Assembly: GCF_026262505.1 (NCBI RefSeq)
Contig: NC_067203.1
Coordinates: 3,410,001-3,474,000 of the forward strand
Direction of reading: 5' to 3'
DNA from: Trichomonas vaginalis G3
Taxonomy: Eukaryota; Parabasalia; Trichomonadida; Trichomonadidae
DNA: 64,000 nt
Shown here: one piece after another, positions 9,773 through 19,621 of the stretch
Layout of the letters: each line of letters begins with the position of its first letter
How positions within the stretch are numbered: position 1 is the first letter of the stretch
Made by a program: the position numbers and the translations under genes
The notes under the pieces: model-generated
Seen by the model: the letters and a program-made list of their open reading frames with translations, nothing else
Told to the model about the DNA's origin: nothing
Databases searched by the model: none

Positions 9773-12700
9773 ATGAACAAAAACGGAACAGCTAAAATGA
9801 ATGATAATCAAATTAGAGCAGAAGGTAGAAGGTTATTTAAACGCTTCTATAACATTCCTGATGGTGTTAATCCTAAAACTCGTAGGAGCTATTTAAATGA
9901 AGCAATAGATGCATATGATGGGTTTGACATTTCATCAGAAAGTGAGAGATTAGCGAGAATGTTAAATGTTAATATTGATTTCTATTATTGCGATCCTCAA
10001 CCAGAAGACGTGGACATAAATAAGGTAGACTTTCCATTAGTGGAAACAATAATGATAGATCCAGAATTTGAAACAGTAAATATTTTATTAACACAGAGTC
10101 CATGTGGAAAACTTCACGCTGACAGAATAACAGACGTTGAAGCACTCACCGGCTATAAAGTTTGTCCATATTGTAAAGAAGAAGTTTATTCTATCCGTGA
10201 TGATCCAGAAAGGAAAAACCAAAGAAGATTTTTAAAGCATTGTGAGAAATGTAAAGAAAATAATGGGAGATTAATTCAAGACGTTCAGTTGCAAAAGACC
10301 CAGCAACCATATGCACCACATATTACGAAACAAAAGATATATCAGTGGTTATTAGCTCACAATTTGCAGGAATATTATCAACCGACAAGATATTATATTA
10401 CTTTTGACTTTGAAACATTAGAGACTAAAGAAGAATTACAACTTTCTGAGTGTGCAACTTTGAACGCTTACTTAAAACCATTCATGGTATCATCAACGGT
10501 TAAATTAAATGAAAAAACATATACGAGGAATTTTTGTTTAACTTCGAATGATTCTTTTATTTCTGATTGGATTGAGTTTTTATTTTCAACCTGTTCATTA
10601 GTTGCTAAATCAAATATTGAACAATATGAAGAATTATTGAAGTCGCAAACAATAAATGAAAAACAGAAGGAAGCATTTAAAGAACTTCTAGATGAGGAAT
10701 TCAATAAAGTGAATATCATAGGTTTTAATTCGGGAAAGTTTGAATTAAATTTAATTCTTCGTGATTTAAACACTGCAAAATGGAAAATAAAATCAATGCT
10801 GGGTTCATCTTCACAATTTAAGCAAATCATTGTAAAGAAAACAAACGTTCCATATGAATTAAGATTTATTGACATCAGAAATTATATAGCGGGTGGGACA
10901 TTAGACCAATTCACTCAAGATTTCGGAAACAATAAATCACGTGTTAAATCCTTTTTCCCTTATCAATTCATCACGTGGGAAAATTACGAAGAAGAATTAT
11001 ATAAAGAGGAACCATTCACGAAAGATTCATTTTATTCAGCATTAACTCAAGAAACTATATCAGATAGTGATTATCAAATATATCTCAATGATGCTAAAAA
11101 TTTTAAGAATAGATTAGAATATTTTATTCATTATTGCAATAAAGATGTTGAAATTATGATTGACCCAATCGATAAAATTATTGAAGAAACATTTGTTTAT
11201 AAAATTGACATGCTTCATAATGTTTCTTTATCATCGAATGCTTCAATGATTCGTTACGCTTTAGCATATAAAGACTTTAATCCTAATGAAAAATATCCTG
11301 AGGAAGAGATAGAATCAAGTTTTGAATTAACGAAAAAGTATTGGAAATATAAAATTGAATCATATAAGAAACAAGATGAAAAAGCAGAAAGAGATACTAA
11401 AAATAATGTTTCAATGGATGATTTTCAATACTATCATGATTTAATCCTTTCATCTAAATGCAAAATGTGTGGTAAAGCGTTTACATATGCAAATAAACCA
11501 ACATTGGATAGAATCGATAATGAAAAACCACATACTAAAGGAAATTGTCAGTTAATGTGTTGTTATTGCAATGTCGTAAAATCAAATAAAGATGAAGATG
11601 TTCAACGTTTAAGAATCAATTTAAGAAATTATGCATTAAAAAATAATTTACCAATGACTTTAGATTCGGTTGAAGCTTATCACATTCTCCGTAATGGAAT
11701 TAGTGGTGGTCTATCAAATGTTCAACATCGTGTTAATCTTAAAGGAGTCACACACATTAATAAACTTTCATATAATCCAGAAACTAAAACTGTATCAAAT
11801 GAGGACACCACCAACATTATGACTCATTTCGTTGGTGTTGATTTTAATTCATTATATCCTTCATCATTTTCATCTAATCCTCATGATTTCATTCAATATA
11901 CTGACCATAAAATGTATATGCCGGGAAGATTGAATGGTGTTATCATTTGTGATACAGCAACAAAGAAAGCAAAAGCACTGGGAATAATTAAGAAGAAAAA
12001 TACTTTATTCGTGGCTGAAGTAAAGGGTCACATTGATGAAAAATACATTAATGATTACATAAACTTTTTACCGATAATAAGAAACTTAGATATTATCACA
12101 GATGAAAAAACAATTGGTAGTTTTATGTATAATTACATGAAATCAAACAATCTACCGGTTGACCAGAAACAAAGAAAATTAACTCAGTTAGCATCAACAC
12201 ACAACCAATATCAACCATTTTCTTCTTATTATCTATGGTATCTAATCGACAGATTTCATTTTATCATCGATGACATTCAATCAATTTTAACATTTACGAA
12301 AAACACTTGCTTTAATGAATTTGCGAACAAATTTATGAACGAAAGACAAAAGGCTGAATTAAAAGGAAATAAAGGAAAAAGTTTATTTTGCAAGATTTCA
12401 CTTAATGGATCATATGGTTACGATGCAATGAATACACAAAATTACGCAAAGACTAAAATAATGAATGCACAGAAGGCACGCGTTGCATGTATGTCAAATA
12501 AGTTTAAAAACATAAGAGAAATATGAGAGGATACGTATCAACTGATGCTTAAAGATAGATTTTATAGATGTGAAACATGTTTACAAGAGGCATTTTTTAC
12601 TTTAGATAACGCAAAATACTGGTATTTAGTTTTCATTTATGATTTTATGTATAAATGCATGGATGTTAATCGTTTTCATTTCATTGAAGGTGATACTGAT

Positions 12701-13219
12701 TCATCTTATTGGGCAATCGCTGGCGATCCAAGTCTTCCTAACACTCAAGCATTTCAAGCAATTGTAACCGATAAACAATTTTATGATAAAAACATTTTCA
12801 AATTCGCACCATTTGATTTCTTCTGTTTTGATGAGAAATTTAAACCTATATTAAAGAATAAAGCTGAAGAAAAAGCACATGAGAAGAAGTTATTGGGTTT
12901 AGCAATTGAGAAACAAGGCGATAACATGGTTGCTTTATGCCCTAAGTGTTATACATCATTCAACGGTTCAATTGATGGAAGTGATTTTAAAAAGATTGCA
13001 CAAAAAATGAAAGGTGTTAGTTTACGACAAAATAAACAATTAACACCTAAAAATTATTTGGATATAATAAATGATAAAGTGATATTTGATGGTCAAAATA
13101 TTAATTTACAACTTAAAAACGGGTCAATGACTCGCTTAACAATCGGTAAAACTGCATTAACAGGAGCACACACTAAGGCTGTATGTTGTGAAAATGGATG
13201 TTGTATGCCATTTATTTAA
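9773..13219 (+). pseudogene. polB: Protein-primed family B DNA polymerase region (element 1)
   Basis: The replicative polymerase of Maverick elements. Visible in order: a CxxC...CxxC zinc cluster near 10165-10255; exonuclease motif I (FDFETLE, about 10400), motif II (GFNSGKFELNL, about 10725) and motif III (YCNKDVEI, about 11140); an inserted C4/HNH-like module with LDRIDN and CCYCN (about 11455-11590); then polymerase motifs A (DFNSLYPSSF, about 11840), B (KISLNGSYGY, about 12395) and C (GDTDSSYW, about 12690). Spacing between A and B leaves room for the TPR insertions of protein-primed enzymes. The region is broken (about one break). The upstream sequence TTTTTATTCTTACATAA before the ATG resembles other start contexts in this element. 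Confidence 0.88.
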
Positions 13220-13342
13220 TACAATTTAAAATTTTATTAAAAATAAAATGCCACAGAAGAGACAAAAGGAACTGTAAATAATGGTTTTGATTCTTGATCA
13301 AAGAGGTGGGCACCCTTAAACATTTATTTTATTTTTATATAA

Positions 13343-14845
13343 ATGAATAATGTAGATTTAAAAATTTTAATTGATGATTTAGTACTTAATCAAAATTTTC
13401 TTAATTATTATGAATTAAAAGCATATCTCCAAAAACATGATCCACATATAACGGGTGATGATATGGATTATTATTATCCGTATTATAAAAATGAAATTTT
13501 GAAATATCATGATAGAATAATTTCTAAAATTAAAGACAAAATCAAAAATAATGAATATATAAAGGGAAAAACTAAATCACAACTTAAACAATTGAAAGAT
13601 TTCAAAAATAAAGTATTAACAGAAGAAGATATTGATGAATTATATAAATTATATAATCCTGAGCCGCAAAAACAAAAGGAACAAAACGCCCGGGTCCTTC
13701 AAACCATAAATGATGCACAAGCTTTAATTTATGATTCATTAGTTAAACCATATTCAGTCCGACTTTTAAATGAAGATCAACTTTTGGAATTTATCCTTCA
13801 ACATAAACTCGAAGCGGGAAAGTATATCAAACCTTTATATACAGTATATTTAAAACAAATGAATAGAATACATCCAGAATTAATGAAAGGAGGAATGAAA
13901 TCCAAAACTTCATCATCCAAAATCAAAGCAGATAAAATTAAACCTCCAACGACAGTACCTCCTCCTCCTTCAGTTAATCCTTCATCATTCACTTTATTAT
14001 ATCCATTTCAAACATTAAAGAAGCAAAAAGATTTTAAAAAGGATTTCAAGATATTAAATAAACCAATTGACCCAAAAATTCAACCGTTAAAGGAAAAATT
14101 TGGTCGCCCCTCATTTGCACCATATCCATATTCATACGAAATCGATCATATGGAATATTCAAAAGGAAACGTTACTTATTTATTCGCCATTAACATTAAC
14201 ACTAGATATTTATATTGCATTCCAGTGAAAGGGAAAACAGAACAGGAAACAAGAAGAGCTATACAATACTTACTAGATCATGAAAGAGTAGATAATATAA
14301 GGGGTGATGGTGATAAAGGATTTCAGGCAGCTATGGCTCATTATTTCCCACAAATTAATTTTTACTTTTCATCCTCTCCATATACGTTTCATAATAAAAT
14401 AGTTGATGCGGTAATGAGAACTCTTAGAGATGCGTTAGGGGTTAACGGTCAGATATACTGGGATGGAAATCATGACTCCATCATACAACAGTTAGTATAT
14501 TATTACAATAATACATGGCATAGAACTATAAACATGAAACCAGTGGAAATGAAAAATGATATTTCAAAAGAATGGGAATATATTAGAAAGCAAATGGAAA
14601 GGTTAAATGATGTTAAACGTGAACAAATTAATTCGGGGCTCATGAATTTTAAACAAGGGGATAAAGTTTTGATTCATCTCGATTATGGAAAAACTGATAA
14701 ATCAATGACAAAAAGAAGACGAAGATTTGACACAATAGCTGAATTTGTTAGATATATTAACGGTAATGCATTAGTTGAGGTTAACAATAAATTAATAGAA
14801 ATTCTGATTTATTTTATTACTCCATTATATTTAAATAATATTTAA
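13343..14845 (+). CDS. int: Retroviral-type integrase (element 1)
   Basis: 500 residues with an rve-type integrase core. After an N-terminal helical and Lys-rich part (to about residue 240), the RNase-H-like core shows YEIDHMEY (about 263-270), the beta strands 'YLFAININTRYLYCIPV', then IRGDGDKGF (about 317) and FHNKIVDAVMRTLRD (about 350-365), with the YYNNTWHRTI segment after it. The C-terminus is basic (KRRRRF), as in chromodomain-like integrase tails. It follows the polymerase on the same strand. It would insert the element with 6-bp duplications, matching TATTCC at the ends. The start has TATTTTTATATAA just before the ATG. Confidence 0.88.
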   Translation: MNNVDLKILIDDLVLNQNFLNYYELKAYLQKHDPHITGDDMDYYYPYYKNEILKYHDRIISKIKDKIKNNEYIKGKTKSQLKQLKDFKNKVLTEEDIDELYKLYNPEPQKQKEQNARVLQTINDAQALIYDSLVKPYSVRLLNEDQLLEFILQHKLEAGKYIKPLYTVYLKQMNRIHPELMKGGMKSKTSSSKIKADKIKPPTTVPPPPSVNPSSFTLLYPFQTLKKQKDFKKDFKILNKPIDPKIQPLKEKFGRPSFAPYPYSYEIDHMEYSKGNVTYLFAININTRYLYCIPVKGKTEQETRRAIQYLLDHERVDNIRGDGDKGFQAAMAHYFPQINFYFSSSPYTFHNKIVDAVMRTLRDALGVNGQIYWDGNHDSIIQQLVYYYNNTWHRTINMKPVEMKNDISKEWEYIRKQMERLNDVKREQINSGLMNFKQGDKVLIHLDYGKTDKSMTKRRRRFDTIAEFVRYINGNALVEVNNKLIEILIYFITPLYLNNI

Positions 14846-14865
14846 TTTTTTTATTTCAGTAAGAA

Positions 14866-15138
14866 ATGAGTGACAACGAAGCATCCAAGAGTCCAGACGA
14901 TGAATATAAAAAGAAACTAAACAAAATTAAATCAAAAATATGCTATTACAAAAAGAAGCCGCAATGTGATGGGGTTGAAAACGATAAAGAGAGGAAAGAA
15001 ATAATCGAAAAATTAGAAACTTACCGTTCAATCCTTAAACTGAGTGAAGCAAAAATAAAAGAATTTAATAGAATAAATAAATTGATTGGAAGAAATGAAT
15101 TTAATAAAGATGAATTTTTAAACTCAATCCAAATTTAA
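14866..15138 (+). CDS. Small charged helical protein (element 1)
   Basis: 90 residues starting MSDNEASKSPDDEYKKKLNK, very rich in Lys, Glu and Ile, probably one long helix or coiled coil. It lies 20 bases after the integrase stop and has a T-rich plus ATTTCAGTAAGAA start context. No family is recognised. Confidence 0.5.
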   Translation: MSDNEASKSPDDEYKKKLNKIKSKICYYKKKPQCDGVENDKERKEIIEKLETYRSILKLSEAKIKEFNRINKLIGRNEFNKDEFLNSIQI

Positions 15139-15155
15139 TTTTTATTCCTCTTCCG

Positions 15156-15323
15156 TCAATGGTTTCCCGAACCCTTCTGGGTTCTTCTTTCCATCATTAC
15201 TGCATAACCACATCTTCTCGGTTTTTGTGGTTTGTTGTCGTTTTTAATTAGTTTTTGCATCATTTTTATCATTTCCTCCCTTGTTATGATTCGTGGTAAA
15301 TTTTGAGCTTGTGGGGCATTCAT
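15156..15323 (-). CDS. 55-residue basic protein (element 1)
   Basis: Reads MNAPQAQNLPRIITREEMIK from an ATG at 15323-15321 preceded by TTTTATTTTTATATAA, the same context as the integrase start on the other strand. It is basic (KPQKPRR) and has two Met pairs. A small GAACCC-TTCT-GGGTTC hairpin lies inside its 3' part (about 15167-15182). It converges with the preceding small gene. The function is unknown. Confidence 0.45.
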   Translation of the reverse strand: MNAPQAQNLPRIITREEMIKMMQKLIKNDNKPQKPRRCGYAVMMERRTQKGSGNH

Positions 15324-15343
15324 TTATATAAAAATAAAATTTT

Positions 15344-16863
15344 GTTATCGTTATGGTTTCGTTAATGGTTTCGGTTATTCAATAATTATTTATTTTTGAA
15401 GAACTGATGAGGTCACCGGGTCACCAGGTCACCAGGTAATTTAACTTCTCTGAAAAAATGAGACAACATGACATTTTGACAACAACAGTGACGGAAATAT
15501 GATGTTATCGTTATGGTTTCGTCAATGGTTTCGGTTATTCAATAATTATTTATTTTTGAAGAACTGATGAGGTCACCGGGTCACCAGGTCACCAGGTAAT
15601 TTAACTTCTCTGAAAAAATGAGACAACATGACATTTTGACAACAACAGTGACGGAAATATGATGTTATCGTTATGGTTTCGTCAATGGTTTCGGTTATTC
15701 AATAATTATTTATTTTTGAAGAACTGATGAGGTCACCGGGTCACCAGGTCACCAGGTAATTTAACTTCTCTGAAAAAATGAGACAACATGACATTTTGAC
15801 AACAACAGTGACGGAAATATGATGTTATCGTTATGGTTTCGTTAATGGTTTCGGTTATTCAATAATTATTTATTTTTGAAGAACTGATGAGGTCACCGGG
15901 TCACCAGGTCACCAGGTAATTTAACTTCTCTGAAAAAATGAGACAACATGACATTTTGACAACAACAGTGACGGAAATATGATGTTATCGTTATGGTTTC
16001 GTTAATGGTTTCGGTTATTCAATAATTATTTATTTTTGAAGAACTGATGAGGTCACCGGGTCACCAGGTCACCAGGTAATTTAACTTCTCTGAAAAAATG
16101 AGACAACATGACATTTTGACAACAACAGTGACGGAAATATGATGTTATCGTTATGGTTTCGTCAATGGTTTCGGTTATTCAATAATTATTTATTTTTGAA
16201 GAACTGATGAGGTCACCGGGTCACCAGGTCACCAGGTAATTTAACTTCTCTGAAAAAATGAGACAACATGACATTTTGACAACAACAGTGACGGAAATAT
16301 GATGTTATCGTTATGGTTTCGTTAATGGTTTCGGTTATTCAATAATTATTTATTTTTGAAGAACTGATGAGGTCACCGGGTCACCAGGTCACCAGGTAAT
16401 TTAACTTCTCTGAAAAAATGAGACAACATGACATTTTGACAACAACAGTGACGGAAATATGATGTTATCGTTATGGTTTCGTTAATGGTTTCGGTTATTC
16501 AATAATTATTTATTTTTGAAGAACTGATGAGGTCACCGGGTCACCAGGTCACCAGGTAATTTAACTTCTCTGAAAAAATGAGACAACATGACATTTTGAC
16601 AACAACAGTGGAGAAAGGCACTTATTATTTATTTTTGAAGAACTGATGAGGTCACCGGGTCACCAGGTCACCAGGTAATTTAACTTCTCTGAAAAAATGA
16701 GACAACATGACATTTTGACAACAACAGTGGAGAAAGGCACTTATTATTTATTTTTGAAGAACTGATGAGGTCACCGGGTCACCAGGTCACCAGGTAATTT
16801 AACTTCTCTGAAAAAATGAGACAACATGACATTTTGACAACAACAGTGACGGAAATATGATGC
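15344..16863 (+). repeat. 160-bp tandem array, forward half of a satellite palindrome
   Basis: Eight units with an exact 160-base period (starts at 15344, 15504, 15664, 15824, 15984, 16144, 16304, 16464), followed by two shortened 119-base units with a GTGGAGAAAGGCAC junction. Each unit contains GGTCACCGGGTCACCAGGTCACC, three copies of the palindromic heptamer GGTCACC. Units differ mainly by a C/T in GT(C/T)AATGG. The mirror array is at 17614-18634. Confidence 0.95.
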
Positions 16864-17577
16864 AGTCCCAAAATAACGGGTAATTTCAATTCAGTAGTTG
16901 AAAATAAAATGCTTCTTGTACTTAATGAACTCAAGAATGTTGGTGAAGACAGACTCGCAAACTTCAACGCTTTGAAATCAATTATAACGGATAATGAGAT
17001 TAGAATTAATGAAAAGAATCAACCCAGAAGAACTGCACAGAATGTTGCAAACTTCATTTTCGTAACTAACAATGTTTATCCTGTCAAAATTGAAGTTGGA
17101 GACAGAAGATATGTAGTTTTAAGGGTTAATGGTAAATTTAAGGGTCAATTTGATTACTTCAAGAATTTGATGGATTCATGCACAAAGGAATTTTATGATA
17201 ACCTTTTAACATATTTTATGCAATATGACCTTTCATCATTTAATGTACGAATCATACCAATGACTGAAGCCAAACAAGATTTAATTGAATTATCAACAAA
17301 TCCTTTAGATGTATGGATAAATACACATTATGATGAATTGTGTGCGGGTATGACATGTAAAAATGCTCTATTCTGCAAACCATCAGACATGAAAGACAAG
17401 AATTTCCAAATGAGTATTAAGGATAAATGTGATAGGAAACAAAGAAAAATAGATGGTAAACAGACATGGTATTATGTTTTGAAAGAAGAAATGAAAGGAT
17501 TATATAAACAGGTTGAACCAAACGATAATGAGGATTCATTTACTGACGATGAAATACCTGTAAATGAAGCTTTATAA
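16864..17577 (+). pseudogene. SF3 (D5-like) helicase fragment between the two inverted arrays
   Basis: The open frame begins where the array ends and continues to a TAA at 17575-17577 (first ATG at 16909). It shows the typical middle of a superfamily-3 helicase: 'KITGNFNS', a Walker-B-like LLVLNEL (about 16912-16932), LKSIITDNEI, the motif-C block ANFIFVTNN (about 17047-17073) and the DRRYVVL element (about 17101-17121), then a C-terminal domain. Only this C-terminal part of such a helicase is seen, so it is a fragment. SF3 primase-helicases are found in virophages and related viruses; its placement between arrays suggests it belongs to a nested cassette. Confidence 0.75.
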
Positions 17578-17613
17578 AGTATGATTTGAATTTATTTTTA
17601 CATTAATCCTGCT

Positions 17614-18634
17614 GTGTTGTCAAAATGTCATGTTGTCTCATTTTTTCAGAGAAGTTAAATTACCTGGTGACCTGGTGACCCGGTGACCTCATCAGTTCTT
17701 CAAAAATAAATAATTATTGAATAACCGAAACCATTAACGAAACCATAACGATAACATCATATTTCCGTCACTGTTGTTGTCAAAATGTCATGTTGTCTCA
17801 TTTTTTCAGAGAAGTTAAATTACCTGGTGACCTGGTGACCCGGTGACCTCATCAGTTCTTCAAAAATAAATAATTATTGAATAACCGAAACCATTAACGA
17901 AACCATAACGATAACATCATATTTCCGTCACTGTTGTTGTCAAAATGTCATGTTGTCTCATTTTTTCAGAGAAGTTAAATTACCTGGTGACCTGGTGACC
18001 CGGTGACCTCATCAGTTCTTCAAAAATAAATAATTATTGAATAACCGAAACCATTAACGAAACCATAACGATAACATCATATTTCCGTCACTGTTGTTGT
18101 CAAAATGTCATGTTGTCTCATTTTTTCAGAGAAGTTAAATTACCTGGTGACCTGGTGACCCGGTGACCTCATCAGTTCTTCAAAAATAAATAATTATTGA
18201 ATAACCGAAACCATTAACGAAACCATAACGATAACATCATATTTCCGTCACTGTTGTTGTCAAAATGTCATGTTGTCTCATTTTTTCAGAGAAGTTAAAT
18301 TACCTGGTGACCTGGTGACCCGGTGACCTCATCAGTTCTTCAAAAATAAATAATAAGTGCCTTTCTCCACTGTTGTTGTCAAAATGTCATGTTGTCTCAT
18401 TTTTTCAGAGAAGTTAAATTACCTGGTGACCTGGTGACCCGGTGACCTCATCAGTTCTTCAAAAATAAATAATAAGTGCCTTTCTCCACTGTTGTTGTCA
18501 AAATGTCATGTTGTCTCATTTTTTCAGAGAAGTTAAATTACCTGGTGACCTGGTGACCCGGTGACCTCATCAGTTCTTCAAAAATAAATAATTATTGAAT
18601 AACCGAAACCATTAACGAAACCATAACGATAACA
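17614..18634 (-). repeat. 160-bp tandem array, reverse half of the satellite palindrome
   Basis: The same unit as at 15344-16863 on the opposite strand: about four 160-base units, then two 119-base units, then a last unit ending at the mirror of the left array's first base (CGATAAC, ending 18634). The short-unit class occurs in both arrays, so shortening happened before or spread across the inversion. Confidence 0.94.
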
Positions 18635-18673
18635 TTTATTTTTGGTCGTTTATGATAAAAATAAATGGTTCAT

Positions 18674-19336
18674 TTACTCACAATATTTTTGTACAAACAG
18701 CCCCCAAACTTTTAACTTCTTTTCTGCAGCTTCAAATGCTATCTTTGCGAGTTCATATTCTCTAAATTCTCTCTTTAAATCTTCTTGTTCCCATTGGTCT
18801 AGTTCGTATGGGGAATCTCTATAACCATAACACATCTCACGTTCATGTTCTAATTGTTTTTCGCACATTTTTCTAACTTCTTGTTCGAACAAAGGTTTAG
18901 CATTCTCCACTGTATCTTCGAGTTCTTCTTCATCTAATTTCTCATGAACTTTCTTGTCTATGGAGTCCATAATTTTTCCAACTGCTATGCAATATTTTGG
19001 AGAAGCCCACATTGTTATATAGTTTATAAGTCTTGGGTCTACATACGTTCCTCTAACCTGTTTGATTTCATCAGAAATTCCTGCATGAATTTTGTATAAA
19101 AACCAACCGCCGGAATTCGGACTGTTGCTATATTCTTCACAAAATGCCTTATAATACTCTTCCCAGGACTTATTTTCCAACAACTTTCTAAAGTCTTTCC
19201 TAAACTGCTGACACATCTTTGTTGCATTAATGTAACCATCCTTGTCTCTACGTAAGACTTCAATACCATTATAAGTGCCTTTTGTGAATGTTTCGCCATT
19301 AGATTTGTTCGTGAATGTTTTTGCTTCGACTGACAT
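18674..19336 (-). CDS. KilA-N domain protein (element 1)
   Basis: 220 residues from the ATG at 19336 (the frame is open six codons further to a TTG). The N-terminal half has the KilA-N fold: 'GIEVLRRDKDGYINATKMCQ' (about residues 25-45), a conserved Trp-containing helix, and 'YVDPRLINYITMWASPKYC' (about 95-115). The C-terminal half is a coiled coil rich in Glu, Lys and Tyr. KilA-N proteins are viral DNA-binding proteins. The start is preceded by TTTTGTATGTAAAGACAATA, nearly the same as upstream of two genes in element 2. The WASP(K/R)Y block is shared with the element 2 protein at 54271. Confidence 0.8.
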   Translation of the reverse strand: MSVEAKTFTNKSNGETFTKGTYNGIEVLRRDKDGYINATKMCQQFRKDFRKLLENKSWEEYYKAFCEEYSNSPNSGGWFLYKIHAGISDEIKQVRGTYVDPRLINYITMWASPKYCIAVGKIMDSIDKKVHEKLDEEELEDTVENAKPLFEQEVRKMCEKQLEHEREMCYGYRDSPYELDQWEQEDLKREFREYELAKIAFEAAEKKLKVWGLFVQKYCE

Positions 19337-19372
19337 TATTGTCTTTACATACAAAATAAAAAATAAAAATAA
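19336..19372 (-). promoter_or_regulatory. Promoter-like motif TTTTATTTTGTATGTAAAGA upstream of the KilA-N gene
   Basis: On the minus strand the bases before the ATG read TTTTATTTTGTATGTAAAGACAATA. Element 2 has TTTTTATCTTGTATGTAAAGAT before 52467, TTTTTATCTTGTATGTAAGAAC before 53573 and TTTTTATCCGGAATATAAAGAC before 54271. Similarity across divergent elements implies selection, probably for transcription initiation; this is inferred. Confidence 0.5.
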
Positions 19373-19498
19373 TTTTAAAACTAATGAAATTCATTATTTT
19401 TGTGCTGAATTCATTCATAACACCATTAATAGGCTCATAAAATGCTCGTTTTGAGGTTGAGCCACTTTTGGCTCGACCGTATTCTTTCATCCAAAACT

Positions 19499-19552
19499 CA
19501 ATAAATAATTATTGAATAACCGAAACCATAACCGAAACCATTGACGATAACA
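19499..19552 (-). repeat. Solitary partial copy of the 160-bp repeat
   Basis: About 52 bases matching the AATAATTATTGAATAACCGAAACC end of the reverse-array unit, with order variants of the GAAACCAT motif. It lies beyond the KilA-N gene, so repeat material brackets that gene as well. Confidence 0.75.
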
Positions 19553-19621
19553 TATATTTCTGCAGTTCATCCATTACTTCATTACCTAATTAATTACAGA
19601 CATAAAATATATTTTATTCAT

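Noticed and set aside
10468-10875. Minus-strand frame opposite the polymerase gene
   Set aside because: Shadow of the conserved exonuclease region.
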